A stretch of 64,000 nt of DNA. It comes from Aerosticca soli (GTDB lineage Bacteria; Pseudomonadota; Gammaproteobacteria; Xanthomonadales; Rhodanobacteraceae). Positions 7,494-22,285 of the stretch are shown one piece after another. The stretch is taken from assembly GCF_003967035.1 (NCBI RefSeq), contig NZ_AP018560.1:1201001-1265000 (forward strand), given 5' to 3'. The notes below the pieces were generated by a model, which saw only the letters and a program-made list of their open reading frames with translations, made no database searches and was not told where the DNA came from. The translations under genes and the position numbers were made by a program. Every line of letters begins with the position of its first letter. Position 1 is the stretch's first letter.

Positions 7494-9170
7494 TCAATCT
7501 GCCTGGGCGCGCTCGAGCATCTGCCGGGCATGGGCACGTGTCTCGGCGGTGATTTCGAGCCCGCCCAGCATGCGCGCGAGTTCTTCCGCGCGCCCGGCCT
7601 CGTCGAGGCGGGTGATCACGGTGCGGGTCTGGCCGCCGACGTTTTCCTTGCTCACCTTGAGATGGGTGTGGCCCTGCGCCGCGACCTGGGGCAGATGCGT
7701 CACGCACAGCACCTGGCGTCGACTACCGAGCGCGCGCAGCTTCTGGCCCACCACTTCGGCGACGGCGCCGCCGATGCCGCTGTCGACCTCGTCGAACACC
7801 ATGGTGCCGACGCTGTCCTTGCCGAGCGTGGCGACCTCGATGGCCAGGCTGATCCGGGCGAGCTCGCCGCCGGAGGCGACCTTGCGCAGGGGGCGCGGCG
7901 GCTGGCCGGGGTTGGCGCTGACCAGAAACTCGCAGCGTTCGCGCCCCAGCAGATCCAGCGACGTGTCCTCGCCATGCGTCTCGAGCATCACCTCGAAGCG
8001 GCCGCCGGGCATGCCGAGCTCGGCCATCAGCGCACTGACGTCGGCGGCCAGGCGTGCGGCCGCGGCCCGTCGCGAGGCGCCGAGCTCGGCGGCGGCGAGG
8101 GCGTAGTCGCGGCGCAGGCGATCGCGCTCGGCCAGGCGCGCATCGAGCCCGGCGAGCGCCTGTTCCAGCGCCTCGAGCTCGGTGCGCAGTTCATTGGCGC
8201 GCTCGCCAAGTTCATCGACCGGACGCCGATGCCGGCGGGCCAGTTCATGCAGACGGGCGAGATGTTCCTCGGCCTCGGCGAGGCGGGCGGGGTCGAGGTC
8301 GACCTCGTCGAGATAACGGCGCAGGGCATCGGCGGCCTCGTCCACCGCGATCGCGGCGCCGTCGATGAGTTCGCGCCAGGGTTCGAGCCGCGCATCGAGC
8401 GCGACCAGTCGCGTAAGTTCGCCCTGGGCGCGGGCCAGCGTGCGACGCAGGGCGAGTTCGCCCTCGCCGTCGAGCAGCTCACCGAGATGGGCGATACCCT
8501 CGGCAAGGCGGCCGGCATTGGCCAGCCGTCGCTGCCGGGCCTCGAGCTCGGCCAGCGCGTCGGGCGCCAGCGCCCAGCGTTCGAGCTCGGTGAGCTCGTG
8601 GCGGCGCAGGGCCAGATGGGATGCGTGATCTTCCTCGCCCTGGAGCGCACGGATCTGCGTCTCCAGCGCACGGCCTTCCTGGGCCAGCCGGCGCACGCGC
8701 TGCACGAGTTCCGCATGCCCGGCATAGGCATCGAGCAGGGCAAGCTGATGGCTCCGCGAGAGCAGGGCCTGGTGCTCGTGTTGGCCGTGGATCTCGATCA
8801 GCCGCCCGGCCAGTTCGCCGAGCTGGGCCAGACTGGCCGGGCGGCCGTTGATCCAGGCCCGCGAGCTGCCCTCGCTGCGGATCACTCGGCGCAGCCGGCA
8901 GGTCTCGTCCTCGTCCAGGGCTTCCTGCCGCAGCCACTCGCGCGCCTCGGGCAGGGCGGAGAGATCGAACTCGGCGGCAAGCTCCGCCCGTTCGCAGCCG
9001 GCACGCACCATGCCGCTGTCGGCGCGCGCGCCGGAGAGCAGCAGCAGGGCATCCACCAGCAGCGACTTGCCGGCGCCGGTCTCGCCGCTGACCACGGTCA
9101 TGCCGGGGCCGAAGCCGATCTCGGCTTCCTCGACGACGGCGAAGTGGCGGACATAGAGCGAGGTGAGCAT
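7494..9170 (-). CDS. recN: DNA repair protein RecN
   Basis: 558-residue SMC-like ATPase for double-strand break repair. It has Walker A GETGAGKSLL near residue 30, the conserved IEIHGQHEHQALL, a long coiled-coil middle, the ABC signature KVASGGELARISLA, Walker B MVFDEVDSGIGG and the end VCVTHLPQVAA-type segment (here VLCVTHLPQVAAQGH). The start at ATG 9170 (MLTSLYVRHFAVVEE) is the family start. Its 3' end converges on the response regulator. Divergent from hrcA, as in Xanthomonas. Confidence 0.96.
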   Translation of the reverse strand: MLTSLYVRHFAVVEEAEIGFGPGMTVVSGETGAGKSLLVDALLLLSGARADSGMVRAGCERAELAAEFDLSALPEAREWLRQEALDEDETCRLRRVIRSEGSSRAWINGRPASLAQLGELAGRLIEIHGQHEHQALLSRSHQLALLDAYAGHAELVQRVRRLAQEGRALETQIRALQGEEDHASHLALRRHELTELERWALAPDALAELEARQRRLANAGRLAEGIAHLGELLDGEGELALRRTLARAQGELTRLVALDARLEPWRELIDGAAIAVDEAADALRRYLDEVDLDPARLAEAEEHLARLHELARRHRRPVDELGERANELRTELEALEQALAGLDARLAERDRLRRDYALAAAELGASRRAAAARLAADVSALMAELGMPGGRFEVMLETHGEDTSLDLLGRERCEFLVSANPGQPPRPLRKVASGGELARISLAIEVATLGKDSVGTMVFDEVDSGIGGAVAEVVGQKLRALGSRRQVLCVTHLPQVAAQGHTHLKVSKENVGGQTRTVITRLDEAGRAEELARMLGGLEITAETRAHARQMLERAQAD

Positions 9171-9287
9171 GGTCTCGCGACGGCATGGAAAGGCTGCGAT
9201 TGTACGGGAGCCATCCGCCGGCGGCGGGGCGCGGGTGCCTTGCAAAGCGCGTCGCCAGACCTTATTCCTTGGCGCACTTTCCAGGAT

Positions 9288-10358
9288 ATGCCGACCATGC
9301 CCGATTTCACCGGTCATAGTCTCGATGCCCGGGCGCGACGCCTGTTGCGCACGCTCATCGCGCAATACTTGGCCGACGGCGAGCCGGTCGGCTCGCGTAC
9401 GCTTGCGCGTTCGTCGGGGCTGGAGGTCAGCCCGGCGACCATCCGCAACATCATGGCGGACCTGGAGGAGGCCGGCCTGGTCGCTTCACCGCACACCTCG
9501 GCCGGACGGGTGCCGACGCCGCGTGGGCTGCGCCTGTTCGTCGACAGCCTGATCGAACTGCAGCCGCTGCCCGAGGAGGAGATGGCGCGGCTCAAACGCG
9601 AGCTGCCGCCGCCACCGGCCACCGTGCGCGACCTGCTCGGCAATGCCTCCTCGCTGCTGTCCGCGGTCACCCATTTCGCCGGCGTGGTGACCCTGCCGCG
9701 CCAGGCCGATTTCCCGTTGCGGCACATCGATTTCGTGCCGCTGGGGGAGGCGCGGGTGCTGGTGATCCTGGTGTTCTCCGACAACCAGGTGCAGAACCGC
9801 ATCGTGCAGTTGCCGCATGCCGCGGATGCGCGCGAACTCGAGCAGGCCGCCAACTACATCAATATGCATCTGGCCGGTCTGCGCCTGGACGACATCCGTG
9901 CCCATTTGCTGCGCGAGCTGCGTGAGGCCGGCAGTGAACTCAACCGCCTGCTGGCCAATGCGATGGAACTGGCCGCCGCCTCGTTCGCGCCGCAGGGACA
10001 GGGCGAGGACGTGCTGGTCAGCGGACAGACCAACCTCATGGCTTACGCCGAGCTGGCCGACCTCGAGCGGTTGCGCGAATTGTTCGAGGCATTCCAGAAG
10101 AAGAACGAGCTGTTGCAGCTCATGGACGTCTGCGCCAAGGCGCCGGGCGTGCGGCTGTTCATCGGCGAGGAATCGGGCTTTGCCGCGCTGGACGGGTGCA
10201 GCGTGGTCACGGCCAGCTATGGCGCCCAGGGCCGGCTGCTCGGCGCGATCGGGGTGATCGGCCCCACCCGCATGGCCTACGAGCGCGTGATCCCGGTGGT
10301 GCAGGCCACCGCCGGCCTGCTCAGCGATGCCTTGAATCGGGCCGCGACGGCCCAATAA
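9288..10358 (+). CDS. hrcA: Heat-inducible transcription repressor HrcA
   Basis: Repressor of class I heat-shock genes through CIRCE operators. The N-terminal winged helix RARRLLRTLIAQYLADGEP and GLEVSPATIRNIMADLEE is followed by the GAF-like domain and the conserved LGAIGVIGPTRMAYERVIPV near the C-terminus. ATG 9288 gives 356 residues, but AGGA at 9282-9285 is better spaced for the in-frame ATG at 9297 (353 residues). I saw no CIRCE element near it or before grpE, so its targets (for example groESL) are probably elsewhere. Confidence 0.95.
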   Translation: MPTMPDFTGHSLDARARRLLRTLIAQYLADGEPVGSRTLARSSGLEVSPATIRNIMADLEEAGLVASPHTSAGRVPTPRGLRLFVDSLIELQPLPEEEMARLKRELPPPPATVRDLLGNASSLLSAVTHFAGVVTLPRQADFPLRHIDFVPLGEARVLVILVFSDNQVQNRIVQLPHAADARELEQAANYINMHLAGLRLDDIRAHLLRELREAGSELNRLLANAMELAAASFAPQGQGEDVLVSGQTNLMAYAELADLERLRELFEAFQKKNELLQLMDVCAKAPGVRLFIGEESGFAALDGCSVVTASYGAQGRLLGAIGVIGPTRMAYERVIPVVQATAGLLSDALNRAATAQ

Positions 10359-10443
10359 CCGGGCCGGCACTTCATTCGTCATCAGTTTTGCCGATCGGTC
10401 CTGCGCACAGGCGGGCCGGTGGGTTCGTCCATGGAGAACACGC

Positions 10444-10995
10444 ATGCAGACCAATGAACCGCAGACGCCACCCTCCAGCCAAAACGCCTCCAGCCAGCCT
10501 GCCGGGCAGGAGGCCAAGGCCTTGGCGGCCGAGCTCGAGCAGCTGCGGGCGCGGCTGGCCGAACTGGAGGCGAGCAATGCCGAATTGCGCGAAACCGTGC
10601 TGCGCGAAAAGGCCGAACTGGAAAACCAGCGACGTCGGTTGCACCGTGACCTGGAACAGGCGCGACGCTTCGCCAACGAGAAGCTACTGGGCGACCTGCT
10701 GCCGGTCTACGACAATCTGGAGCGCGGTCTGGCCGCCGAGGGCAGCGACATCGCCGCCCTGCGCGAGGGCATCGAGCTCACCCTGAAGGCCATGCTCAAG
10801 GTCGCCGAGAGCCATGGGCTGCGCCCGATCGACCCGCTCGGCGAACCGCTCGATCCGGAAAAACACCACGCGGTGAGCATGGTCGAGGCGCCCGATCAGA
10901 AGCCGGGTACGGTCGTCAACGTGCTGCAGAAGGGGTACGTGCTCAACGACCGGCTGGTGCGTCCGGCGCTGGTCGCGGTGGCCAAGGAGCCGTAA
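10444..10995 (+). CDS. grpE: Nucleotide exchange factor GrpE
   Basis: 183-residue DnaK co-chaperone that releases ADP. A Gln/Ser-rich disordered N-terminus leads into the long heptad helix (ELEQLRARLAELEASNAELR, then ENQRRRLHRDLEQARRFANE) that forms the dimer. The C-terminal beta-domain contains NVLQKGYVLNDRLVRPALVA, the family signature. Second in the hrcA-grpE-dnaK-dnaJ heat-shock group, 85 bp after hrcA, with dnaK 114 bp downstream. Confidence 0.97.
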   Translation: MQTNEPQTPPSSQNASSQPAGQEAKALAAELEQLRARLAELEASNAELRETVLREKAELENQRRRLHRDLEQARRFANEKLLGDLLPVYDNLERGLAAEGSDIAALREGIELTLKAMLKVAESHGLRPIDPLGEPLDPEKHHAVSMVEAPDQKPGTVVNVLQKGYVLNDRLVRPALVAVAKEP

Positions 10996-11109
10996 CCGGC
11001 CGCCAAGGGCCAGAAAAAGGCGCCGATCGGCATTGAATCGCCACCCCGCGCCACCATTTGAACCACTAGTCGCGGCCACCGGCCGCATCGATTCTGGGAG
11101 CATTTCACC

Positions 11110-13038
<1,929 letters not shown>

Positions 13039-13078
13039 TGATGGGCCAGGGGAACGGGCTCCTGCGGGGTTGAACGGC

Positions 13079-13113
13079 GGGCGGCGCGTGCATCGACGGA
13101 TCACGCGCCGCCC
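13079..13113 (+). other. GC-rich hairpin between dnaK and dnaJ
   Basis: GGGCGGCGCGTG pairs perfectly over 12 bp with CACGCGCCGCCC across an 11-nt loop. No U run follows, so it is not a standard intrinsic terminator. It could stabilise the dnaK message or reduce read-through into dnaJ, giving the usual DnaK excess over DnaJ. The structure is seen; the role is inferred. Confidence 0.5.
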
Positions 13114-13148
13114 GCTCTTCGCTTTCCGCAAGCCCACATGGGGTGGAC

Positions 13149-14273
13149 ATGAGCAAACGCGATTACTACGAGATTCTGGGCGTCGAGCGCAGCGCCGACG
13201 AGGCCGAGCTCAAGAAGGCCTTTCGCCGTCTGGCGATGAAGTACCACCCGGACCGCTGTCCGGACGATCCGCAGGCGCAGGAGAAGTTCAAGGAGGCCAA
13301 GGAAGCCTACGACGTGCTTTCCGATGCCAACCGCCGCGCCCTGTACGACCAGTACGGCCACGCCGCCTTCGAGGCCGGCATGGGCGGTGCGCGCGGTGCC
13401 GGTTTTGCCGACGTCGGCGACATCTTCGGCGACATCTTCGGTGACATCTTCGGCATGGGCGGTGGCCGCGGCCGCGCCCAGCGCGGTGCCGATCTGCGTT
13501 ACGTCCTCGAGCTCAGCCTGGAGGAGGCGGTCTTCGGCACCGAGCAGACCATCGAGATACCCACCCACGTCCACTGCCATCACTGCAACGGTACCGGCTC
13601 GGCCGATGGCAAGCAGGTCACCTGCCGCACCTGCCACGGTCATGGCCGCGTGCGCATGCAGAACGGCATCTTCTCGATCCAGCAGACCTGCCCGCACTGC
13701 GGCGGCAGCGGCCGGGTGATCGAACACCCGTGCCAGGCCTGCCATGGCGAAGGCCGGCTCGAGGAAACGCGGCGCCTCTCGGTCAAGATCCCGGCAGGCA
13801 TCGACAACGGCGACCGCATCCGTCTGACCGGCCAGGGCGAGGCGGGCCCGGCCGGCGCTCCGCCGGGCGACATGTACGTCGACGTGCGCGTGCGCGAGCA
13901 TCCGATCTTCCATCGCGAGGGCAACGATCTCTACTGCGAGGTGCCGATCCGTTTCGCCCAGGCCGCGCTCGGTGCCGAATTGACCGTGCCGACCCTGGAC
14001 GGCGAGGCCCGCATCAGCATTCCGCCCGAAACCCAGACCGGCCAGCAGTTCCGCCTGCGCGGGCGCGGCGTGCGTTCGGCGCGGAACGGGCGGGTCGGCG
14101 ATCTCATCTGCGAGGTCGTGGTGGAGACGCCGGTGCGGTTGAGTCGCGAACAGCGTGAGCTACTCGAGGCGTTCGACGCGACCTTCGCCGACAGCGCGCC
14201 CGAGCAGCACACGCCGCGTTCCAAGCACTGGACCGACGGCGTGCGCCGTTTCTGGTCGCGGGTGGCGTCCTAA
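13149..14273 (+). CDS. dnaJ: Chaperone protein DnaJ (Hsp40)
   Basis: 374-residue type I J-protein. The J-domain has the HPD motif in [13 protein letters not shown] Gly/Phe-rich linker containing a repeated GDIFGDIFG is followed by four zinc-binding CxxCxGxG-type repeats ([32 protein letters not shown]) and the client-binding C-domain. It stimulates DnaK ATP hydrolysis and delivers substrates. ATG 13149 ([12 protein letters not shown]) is the family start. Confidence 0.97.
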   Translation: MSKRDYYEILGVERSADEAELKKAFRRLAMKYHPDRCPDDPQAQEKFKEAKEAYDVLSDANRRALYDQYGHAAFEAGMGGARGAGFADVGDIFGDIFGDIFGMGGGRGRAQRGADLRYVLELSLEEAVFGTEQTIEIPTHVHCHHCNGTGSADGKQVTCRTCHGHGRVRMQNGIFSIQQTCPHCGGSGRVIEHPCQACHGEGRLEETRRLSVKIPAGIDNGDRIRLTGQGEAGPAGAPPGDMYVDVRVREHPIFHREGNDLYCEVPIRFAQAALGAELTVPTLDGEARISIPPETQTGQQFRLRGRGVRSARNGRVGDLICEVVVETPVRLSREQRELLEAFDATFADSAPEQHTPRSKHWTDGVRRFWSRVAS

Positions 14274-14315
14274 AACCATGCGGCCATCGACTCATTGCGT
14301 GCGTTGGTCGAAGCC

Positions 14316-15113
14316 ATGAACCGACCGCTGCGGGTCGCACTCCACGGAGCTTCCGGCCGCATGGGTGGGGCCCTGCTCAGCCTCATCGAGGACGATGCCC
14401 GCTTTGCCCTGGCCGGCGCCCTGGTGTCGGCCGATTCCCGCCGTGTCGGCGCGCCGGCCGGTCACCACGCCGGACTTCGCTACGACTGCGACTGGGCCGC
14501 GGTCGGCCCGCTCGACGTGGTCATCGATTTCAGTGCACCGGCGGCCCTGCCGGCGCTCATCGAGCAGTGCCTCGCGCGGCATGCGGCGCTGGTGACCGGT
14601 ACCACCGGCTTCGATGCCACGCAGGAGGCGTGGCTGGCGGCTGCCGCCGCGCACATCCCGGTGCTGCAGGCGGCCAATTTCAGTCTCGGCATCGCCGTGT
14701 TGATCCGGCTCGTGCGCGAGGCTGCCGCCGCACTGCACGCGTGGGATCTGGAAATCCTGGAAGCCCACCACGCGCGCAAGCACGATGCGCCATCCGGCAC
14801 CGCGCTCGCCCTCGGCGCCGCCGCCGCCGCCGCGCGCGGCACGTCGCTGGAGGCGGCGGCCGTCTATGCAAGACAGGGCCAGACCGGGCCGCGCGGTCCG
14901 GGCAGCATCGGTTTTGCGGTGATCCGCGGCGGCGACGTGGTCGGCGAACACAGCGTGCAGCTGTTCGCCGCCGGCGAACGGCTGGAACTCGTCCATCGTG
15001 CGACCGATCGCCTGATCTTCGCCCGCGGCGCCCTGGAGGCGGCGTACTGGCTCGCCGGCAAACCGGCCGGCCGCTACACGCTCGATGCCCTGCTGGCCGC
15101 GCGTGCCGGCTGA
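14316..15113 (+). CDS. dapB: 4-hydroxy-tetrahydrodipicolinate reductase
   Basis: 265-residue NAD(P)H-dependent reductase of the diaminopimelate/lysine pathway. The Rossmann fold opens VALHGASGRMGGALL. The catalytic stretch EAHHARKHDAPSGTAL holds the conserved His pair and Lys, and GTTGFD is also conserved. ATG 14316 gives the family N-terminus; a GTG at 14295 is in frame but would add seven residues. Its place after dnaJ is conserved in Xanthomonadales. Confidence 0.95.
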   Translation: MNRPLRVALHGASGRMGGALLSLIEDDARFALAGALVSADSRRVGAPAGHHAGLRYDCDWAAVGPLDVVIDFSAPAALPALIEQCLARHAALVTGTTGFDATQEAWLAAAAAHIPVLQAANFSLGIAVLIRLVREAAAALHAWDLEILEAHHARKHDAPSGTALALGAAAAAARGTSLEAAAVYARQGQTGPRGPGSIGFAVIRGGDVVGEHSVQLFAAGERLELVHRATDRLIFARGALEAAYWLAGKPAGRYTLDALLAARAG

Positions 15114-15179
15114 AGCGCCGCGGCACGCCGGCCTGCGCGCCTTGTTTCATCGGCGCACGCCCGCTAGCATGCGCCGCTT

Positions 15180-15310
15180 CGTCATTGGGGAGTAGCCATC
15201 CCGTCGCTCACGGCGCGGGAATCCGGGTCAACATCCTTGGGGTTTGCAAGACCTCATGGTCCGGATGGCCGCATGGACGGCCCGGCGAGACCTTTGGCCA
15301 CGACATGCCA
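15180..15310 (+). promoter_or_regulatory. yybP-ykoY manganese riboswitch
   Basis: The 5' leader of the exchanger gene contains all three conserved blocks of the yybP-ykoY aptamer in order: GGGGAGTAG (15187-15195), GTCAACATCCTTGG (15227-15240) and GGCGAGACC (15284-15292). They are separated by helices such as the pair around ATCCCG/CGGGAAT. This aptamer binds Mn2+ and switches on Mn efflux genes. I see no U run before the start codon at 15370, so control is more likely at translation than by termination. Exact borders are estimates. Confidence 0.85.
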
Positions 15311-15369
15311 CCGGCTGGGCGGCGGTGTCGTCGCGCCATCGGTCAAGTGCCGCCCGGCCCGGAACGAGC

Positions 15370-16377
15370 ATGCTGCTCACGATCTTGGCTTTGTTGCTTG
15401 CCGCCGGCGCGATCTATGCGGCCTGCGAGTATTTCGTCAACGGCGTCGAATGGCTGGGGCGGCGCCTGCATCTGGGCGACACCGCCACCGGCACGGTGCT
15501 CGCCGCCTTCGGCACGGCGCTGCCGGAAAGCGCGGTGACCTTCGTCGCGGTGATGTCCGATGCCTCGACCACGCGCAAGGACATCGGCGTGGGCGCGGCG
15601 CTGGGCGGCCCGCTGGTGTTGGCCACGCTGGCCTATGCCATCGTCGGTGCCGCGGTGTGGCTGCGGCGCCGGCGCCAGTCGCCGCGGGATTACGTCCTGC
15701 GTCTGGATCATCGTCGGCAGGCGCGCGACCAGGCGTGGTTCCTGGTCATCTTCGCGGCCAAATGCAGCCTGGGTCTGCTGGCGTTCGCGTGGAAGCCCTG
15801 GCTCGGCGTGCTGTTCCTGGCCGCCTACGCGCTGTATGTCTGGCGCGAACTGCGCGAAGCCGGCGCCGAGGCCGACCCGGAAGTGCTGGCCCCGCTCAAG
15901 CTGCATCCGCGAAGCGGGCGGCCGGCATGGTGGCGCATCGCCGTGCAGACCGGGGTGGCACTGGTGGTGATCGCGGTCGCCTCGCACGTTTTCGTCGGCC
16001 ATCTGGAGGCGCTGGGGCTGGCGTGGCACTGGCCACCGCATCGGGTCGCGCTCGCCTTGAGCCCGGTCGCCACCGAGCTGCCGGAGACGGTGAATGCGCT
16101 GATCTGGGTGCGCCAGGGCAGGGAGCGGCTGGCGCTGGCCAACATTTCCGGCGCGATGATGATCCAGGCGACGGTACCGAGCGCGCTGGCGCTGTTTGCC
16201 ACGCCGTGGCTGTTCGATGCGTCGCTGCTGCTGGCCGGCGTCTTGACCGCGGCAGCGATTCTCGCGCTCTGGTTGCTGTTCCGCCGCGGCCGCGTGGATG
16301 CCCGCTGGCTGGTGCCGGTGGGCGTTTTCTATGCGGTCTTCGTGGCTTATCTCGTCGGGCACGCCATGCCCGCGTAG
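15370..16377 (+). CDS. CaCA-family cation exchanger, probable Mn2+ exporter
   Basis: 335-residue membrane protein of the Ca2+/cation antiporter superfamily with two inverted alpha repeats: GTVLAAFGTALPESAVTFVA near residue 42 and LALSPVATELPETVNALIW near 230, each with the ion-binding Pro-Glu. About ten hydrophobic helices are separated by a central basic loop. The leader carries a Mn-sensing riboswitch, which strongly suggests manganese export, as for V. cholerae MneA of the same superfamily. ATG 15370 is chosen because everything upstream is riboswitch. Alternative: a Ca2+ or Na+ exchanger with Mn cross-control. Confidence 0.8.
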   Translation: MLLTILALLLAAGAIYAACEYFVNGVEWLGRRLHLGDTATGTVLAAFGTALPESAVTFVAVMSDASTTRKDIGVGAALGGPLVLATLAYAIVGAAVWLRRRRQSPRDYVLRLDHRRQARDQAWFLVIFAAKCSLGLLAFAWKPWLGVLFLAAYALYVWRELREAGAEADPEVLAPLKLHPRSGRPAWWRIAVQTGVALVVIAVASHVFVGHLEALGLAWHWPPHRVALALSPVATELPETVNALIWVRQGRERLALANISGAMMIQATVPSALALFATPWLFDASLLLAGVLTAAAILALWLLFRRGRVDARWLVPVGVFYAVFVAYLVGHAMPA

Positions 16378-16385
16378 GGTGGGCT

Positions 16386-17081
16386 TCAATCCGGATGCGC
16401 TGCACTGCGGTCGCGTTTGGCGCCGAAACGCCGGTCGAGTGCGCCGAGCACGGATTTCAAGGCCCGGGCGAAGCGGCCGCGCTGGGTCTTGCGTTGTTTT
16501 TCATCCTCGCTGGTGAGCCAGGCGACCTGGATCACGCGGCGCTCGCCTGCGTAGGGCAGGTGTCCGTGGAAGGAGTTGTCGCAACGCTTGAACACGGCGA
16601 ATTCGCCGTACAGCGGTTTCAATTCCGGTACCAGCATGGCGTCGATGTCGTCGATCCGCGACAGGAAGCGCAGACAGCCCTCGCTGGTATCGGGCCATTG
16701 CGGGTTGAGATAGAGCAGCGCGGTGGCGATTTTCGAGCGGCTGTCGGTATGGATGGTGCCGTGGCGCTTGTTGAGCGAGCGGCAGATGGTGACCAGGGTG
16801 GGGTAGCGTTCGAGATCGGCGATACCGAGCTTGCGGCCGATCGCCCGGGCGAAGGCCGGCGCGGTGAACTGCTCGACGAGCGCGCGTATCGATGGCCCGC
16901 AGTCGGCCGGATCGTAGGGAAAGAACCCGGCGCTGGCGTAGCGCGGGAAATCCCTGTCCAGCATCTCGCGCGCCTCGTCGGGCAGCTGGCCGTGGGCGAT
17001 CATGAAAGGGAAGGGCTCCAGATGCACCTCGGTGTCGCTGCGGTCGAGGCGCGCCGGATCGAGCAGGGCGGCGGTGTTCAT
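16386..17081 (-). CDS. 2-oxoglutarate/Fe(II)-dependent oxygenase-like protein
   Basis: 231 residues with a double-stranded beta-helix oxygenase pattern. GTIHTDSRSKIATALLYLN supplies an HxD pair, and NSFHGHLPYAGERRVIQVAW the distal His with an Arg that should grip 2-oxoglutarate. This resembles prolyl-hydroxylase-like enzymes; the substrate is unknown. It lies tail to tail with the exchanger (8-bp gap) and divergent from carA. The C-terminus is basic and probably disordered. Family is fairly secure, function is not. Confidence 0.72.
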   Translation of the reverse strand: MNTAALLDPARLDRSDTEVHLEPFPFMIAHGQLPDEAREMLDRDFPRYASAGFFPYDPADCGPSIRALVEQFTAPAFARAIGRKLGIADLERYPTLVTICRSLNKRHGTIHTDSRSKIATALLYLNPQWPDTSEGCLRFLSRIDDIDAMLVPELKPLYGEFAVFKRCDNSFHGHLPYAGERRVIQVAWLTSEDEKQRKTQRGRFARALKSVLGALDRRFGAKRDRSAAHPD

Positions 17082-17140
17082 GGAAGGCTTCAGGACTTCA
17101 TGCAAGTTCTCGAAGTCTAACGTGCACGTGCCGGCGCCGG

Positions 17141-17170
17141 TGGACAGTAGGGCTGCTGCGCACCTATCAT
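17141..17170 (+). promoter_or_regulatory. Candidate carAB promoter
   Basis: TGGACA (17141-17146) and TATCAT (17165-17170) with an 18-nt spacer give a reasonable sigma-70 promoter. The leader of about 90 nt before carA contains no recognised attenuator or riboswitch. Confidence 0.45.
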
Positions 17171-17267
17171 TGCATCCCGCCCTTTTACGTTCCTCAAGAC
17201 CCCCAAGGTCCACAAGCCGCCGAGCGTGGCTTGCGGATTTTGCTGCACCCAAAGGCGGCCTCTCCCC

Positions 17268-18395
17268 ATGTCCATGCCCGCTCTGCTCGCCCTCGCCAAT
17301 GGCAGCGTGTTCCACGGTCACGCCGTCGGCGCGACCGGCGCAACCGTCGGCGAAGTGGTCTTCAATACTGCGATGACCGGCTATCAGGAGGTCCTGACCG
17401 ACCCTTCCTATGCGCGGCAGATCGTCACGCTCACCTATCCGCACATCGGCAACACCGGCATCAATGCGGTGGATGCCGAATCGGATCGTGTCCACGCCGC
17501 CGGCCTCATCGTGCGCGACGTGCCGCGGCGCGCGAGCAACTGGCGCAGCGAGGAAAGCCTCGCTCACTATCTCGAGCGGCAGGGCGTGGTCGCCATCGCC
17601 GGCATCGATACCCGCCGCCTGACCCGCATCCTGCGCGATGAAGGCGCGCAGGCCGGCTGCATTCTCGCCGGCGCCGAGGTCGACGAGGGCGTCGCCCTGG
17701 CCAGGGCGCGCGCTTTCCCCGGCCTGGACGGCATGGACCTGGCGCGCGAGGTCGGGGTGGCCGCGCCCTATGTCTGGGACGAGGGGCTCTACGATCTCGA
17801 TCGCCAGGCATGCCGGCGTCCGGAGCTTCGTTTCGAGGTCGTCGCCTACGATTTCGGCATCAAGCGCAACATCCTACGGCTTCTGGCCGAGCGCGGCTGC
17901 CGGGTGCGCGTGGTGCCGCCGCAGACACCGGCGGAGGATGTGCTGGCCATGCGGCCCGACGGCGTGTTCCTTTCCAATGGTCCGGGCGATCCGGCCGCCT
18001 GTGGCTATGCCATCGAGGCCACGCGGGTGTTCCTGGCGCGCGGGCTGCCGCTGTTCGGCATTTGCCTGGGGCACCAGATCATGGGTCTGGCGCTCGGTGC
18101 CCGCACGCTCAAGATGAAGTTCGGCCATCACGGCGCCAATCACCCGGTGAAGGATCACGATGACGGCCGGGTCTTGATCACCAGCCAGAACCACGGCTTC
18201 GCGGTCGATCCGGCGACGCTGCCGGGTCATGCGCGCATCACCCATACCTCGCTGTTCGACGGCTCGCTGCAGGGCTTCGCCCTCGCCGACCGGCCGGCGT
18301 TCTGCTTCCAGGGCCATCCGGAAGGCGCCCCCGGCCCGCACGACATCCGCTATCTCTTCGACCGTTTCGCCGCGTTGATGCAGGAGACCCGCTGA
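17268..18395 (+). CDS. carA: Carbamoyl-phosphate synthase small subunit
   Basis: 375-residue glutaminase subunit that supplies ammonia to CarB for carbamoyl phosphate (pyrimidines and arginine). The N-terminal domain has [17 protein letters not shown]. The class I amidotransferase domain has the nucleophile in [17 protein letters not shown] and the His-Glu pair in [15 protein letters not shown] 17268 ([13 protein letters not shown]) is the family start, and carB follows after one base. Confidence 0.97.
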   Translation: MSMPALLALANGSVFHGHAVGATGATVGEVVFNTAMTGYQEVLTDPSYARQIVTLTYPHIGNTGINAVDAESDRVHAAGLIVRDVPRRASNWRSEESLAHYLERQGVVAIAGIDTRRLTRILRDEGAQAGCILAGAEVDEGVALARARAFPGLDGMDLAREVGVAAPYVWDEGLYDLDRQACRRPELRFEVVAYDFGIKRNILRLLAERGCRVRVVPPQTPAEDVLAMRPDGVFLSNGPGDPAACGYAIEATRVFLARGLPLFGICLGHQIMGLALGARTLKMKFGHHGANHPVKDHDDGRVLITSQNHGFAVDPATLPGHARITHTSLFDGSLQGFALADRPAFCFQGHPEGAPGPHDIRYLFDRFAALMQETR

Positions 18396-18396
18396 C

Positions 18397-21620
<3,224 letters not shown>

Positions 21621-21624
<4 letters not shown>

Positions 21625-22097
21625 ATCGAGCCCCCATCACCAAGGCCGGCGCCGAGCGCCTGCGCACCGAGCTGGAACGGCTGAAGTCGGTCGAGCGTCC
21701 GCGCATCATCGCCGCCATCGCCGAGGCGCGCGCCCATGGCGATCTCAAGGAGAACGCCGAATACCATGCCGCGCGCGAGCAGCAGAGCTTCATCGAGGGC
21801 CGCATCGCCGAGCTGGAGGCCGCCTTGTCCACCGCCGAGGTGATCGACGTGGCCAAGCTCAATCCCGGCGACAGGGTGGTGTTCGGCGCCACCGTGGCGC
21901 TGGAGGACGAGGACTCCGGCGAGACCGTGACCTACCAGATCGTGGGCGACCTCGAGGCCGACATCAAACAGCGCCTGCTGGCGGTGTCCTCGCCGATCGC
22001 CCGGGCCATGATCGGCAAGAGCGAGGGCGACAGCTTCGAGTTCAAGGCGCCGGGCGGCGTGCGTCACTACGTGATCGCGTCGGTGCATTACCGCTGA
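21621..22097 (+). CDS. greA: Transcription elongation factor GreA
   Basis: 158-residue coiled-coil factor that rescues backtracked RNA polymerase by stimulating transcript cleavage. The N-terminal hairpin contains [21 protein letters not shown]-type residues ([15 protein letters not shown]) with the acidic tip, and the C-terminal domain ends in [22 protein letters not shown] overlap with the carB stop indicates one operon. Confidence 0.97.
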
Positions 22098-22218
22098 CGC
22101 GCACTGCGGCGACTTTCCTTCAAAAAACGGCCATGGCGCGGCCTGGCCCCGCGGAGCTGGAAGCCATGGCGGCGCCGGCGTCCGTGGCGCGCGGCAGGGC
22201 GGGAGCGCGGTGAATCCA

Positions 22219-22227
22219 TGCGATAAT
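22219..22227 (+). promoter_or_regulatory. Extended -10 promoter before lepA
   Basis: TGCGATAAT is a good extended -10 element (TGn plus GATAAT at 22222-22227), about 60 nt before lepA, in an otherwise featureless 188-bp gap. A -35 hexamer is not clear, which is acceptable for extended -10 promoters. Confidence 0.45.
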
Positions 22228-22285
22228 GCAGGGTTCGTATGCCGCGCCGGCGCAGCCGCAGCCGGCGTCACCTGCAGGCCACTCC

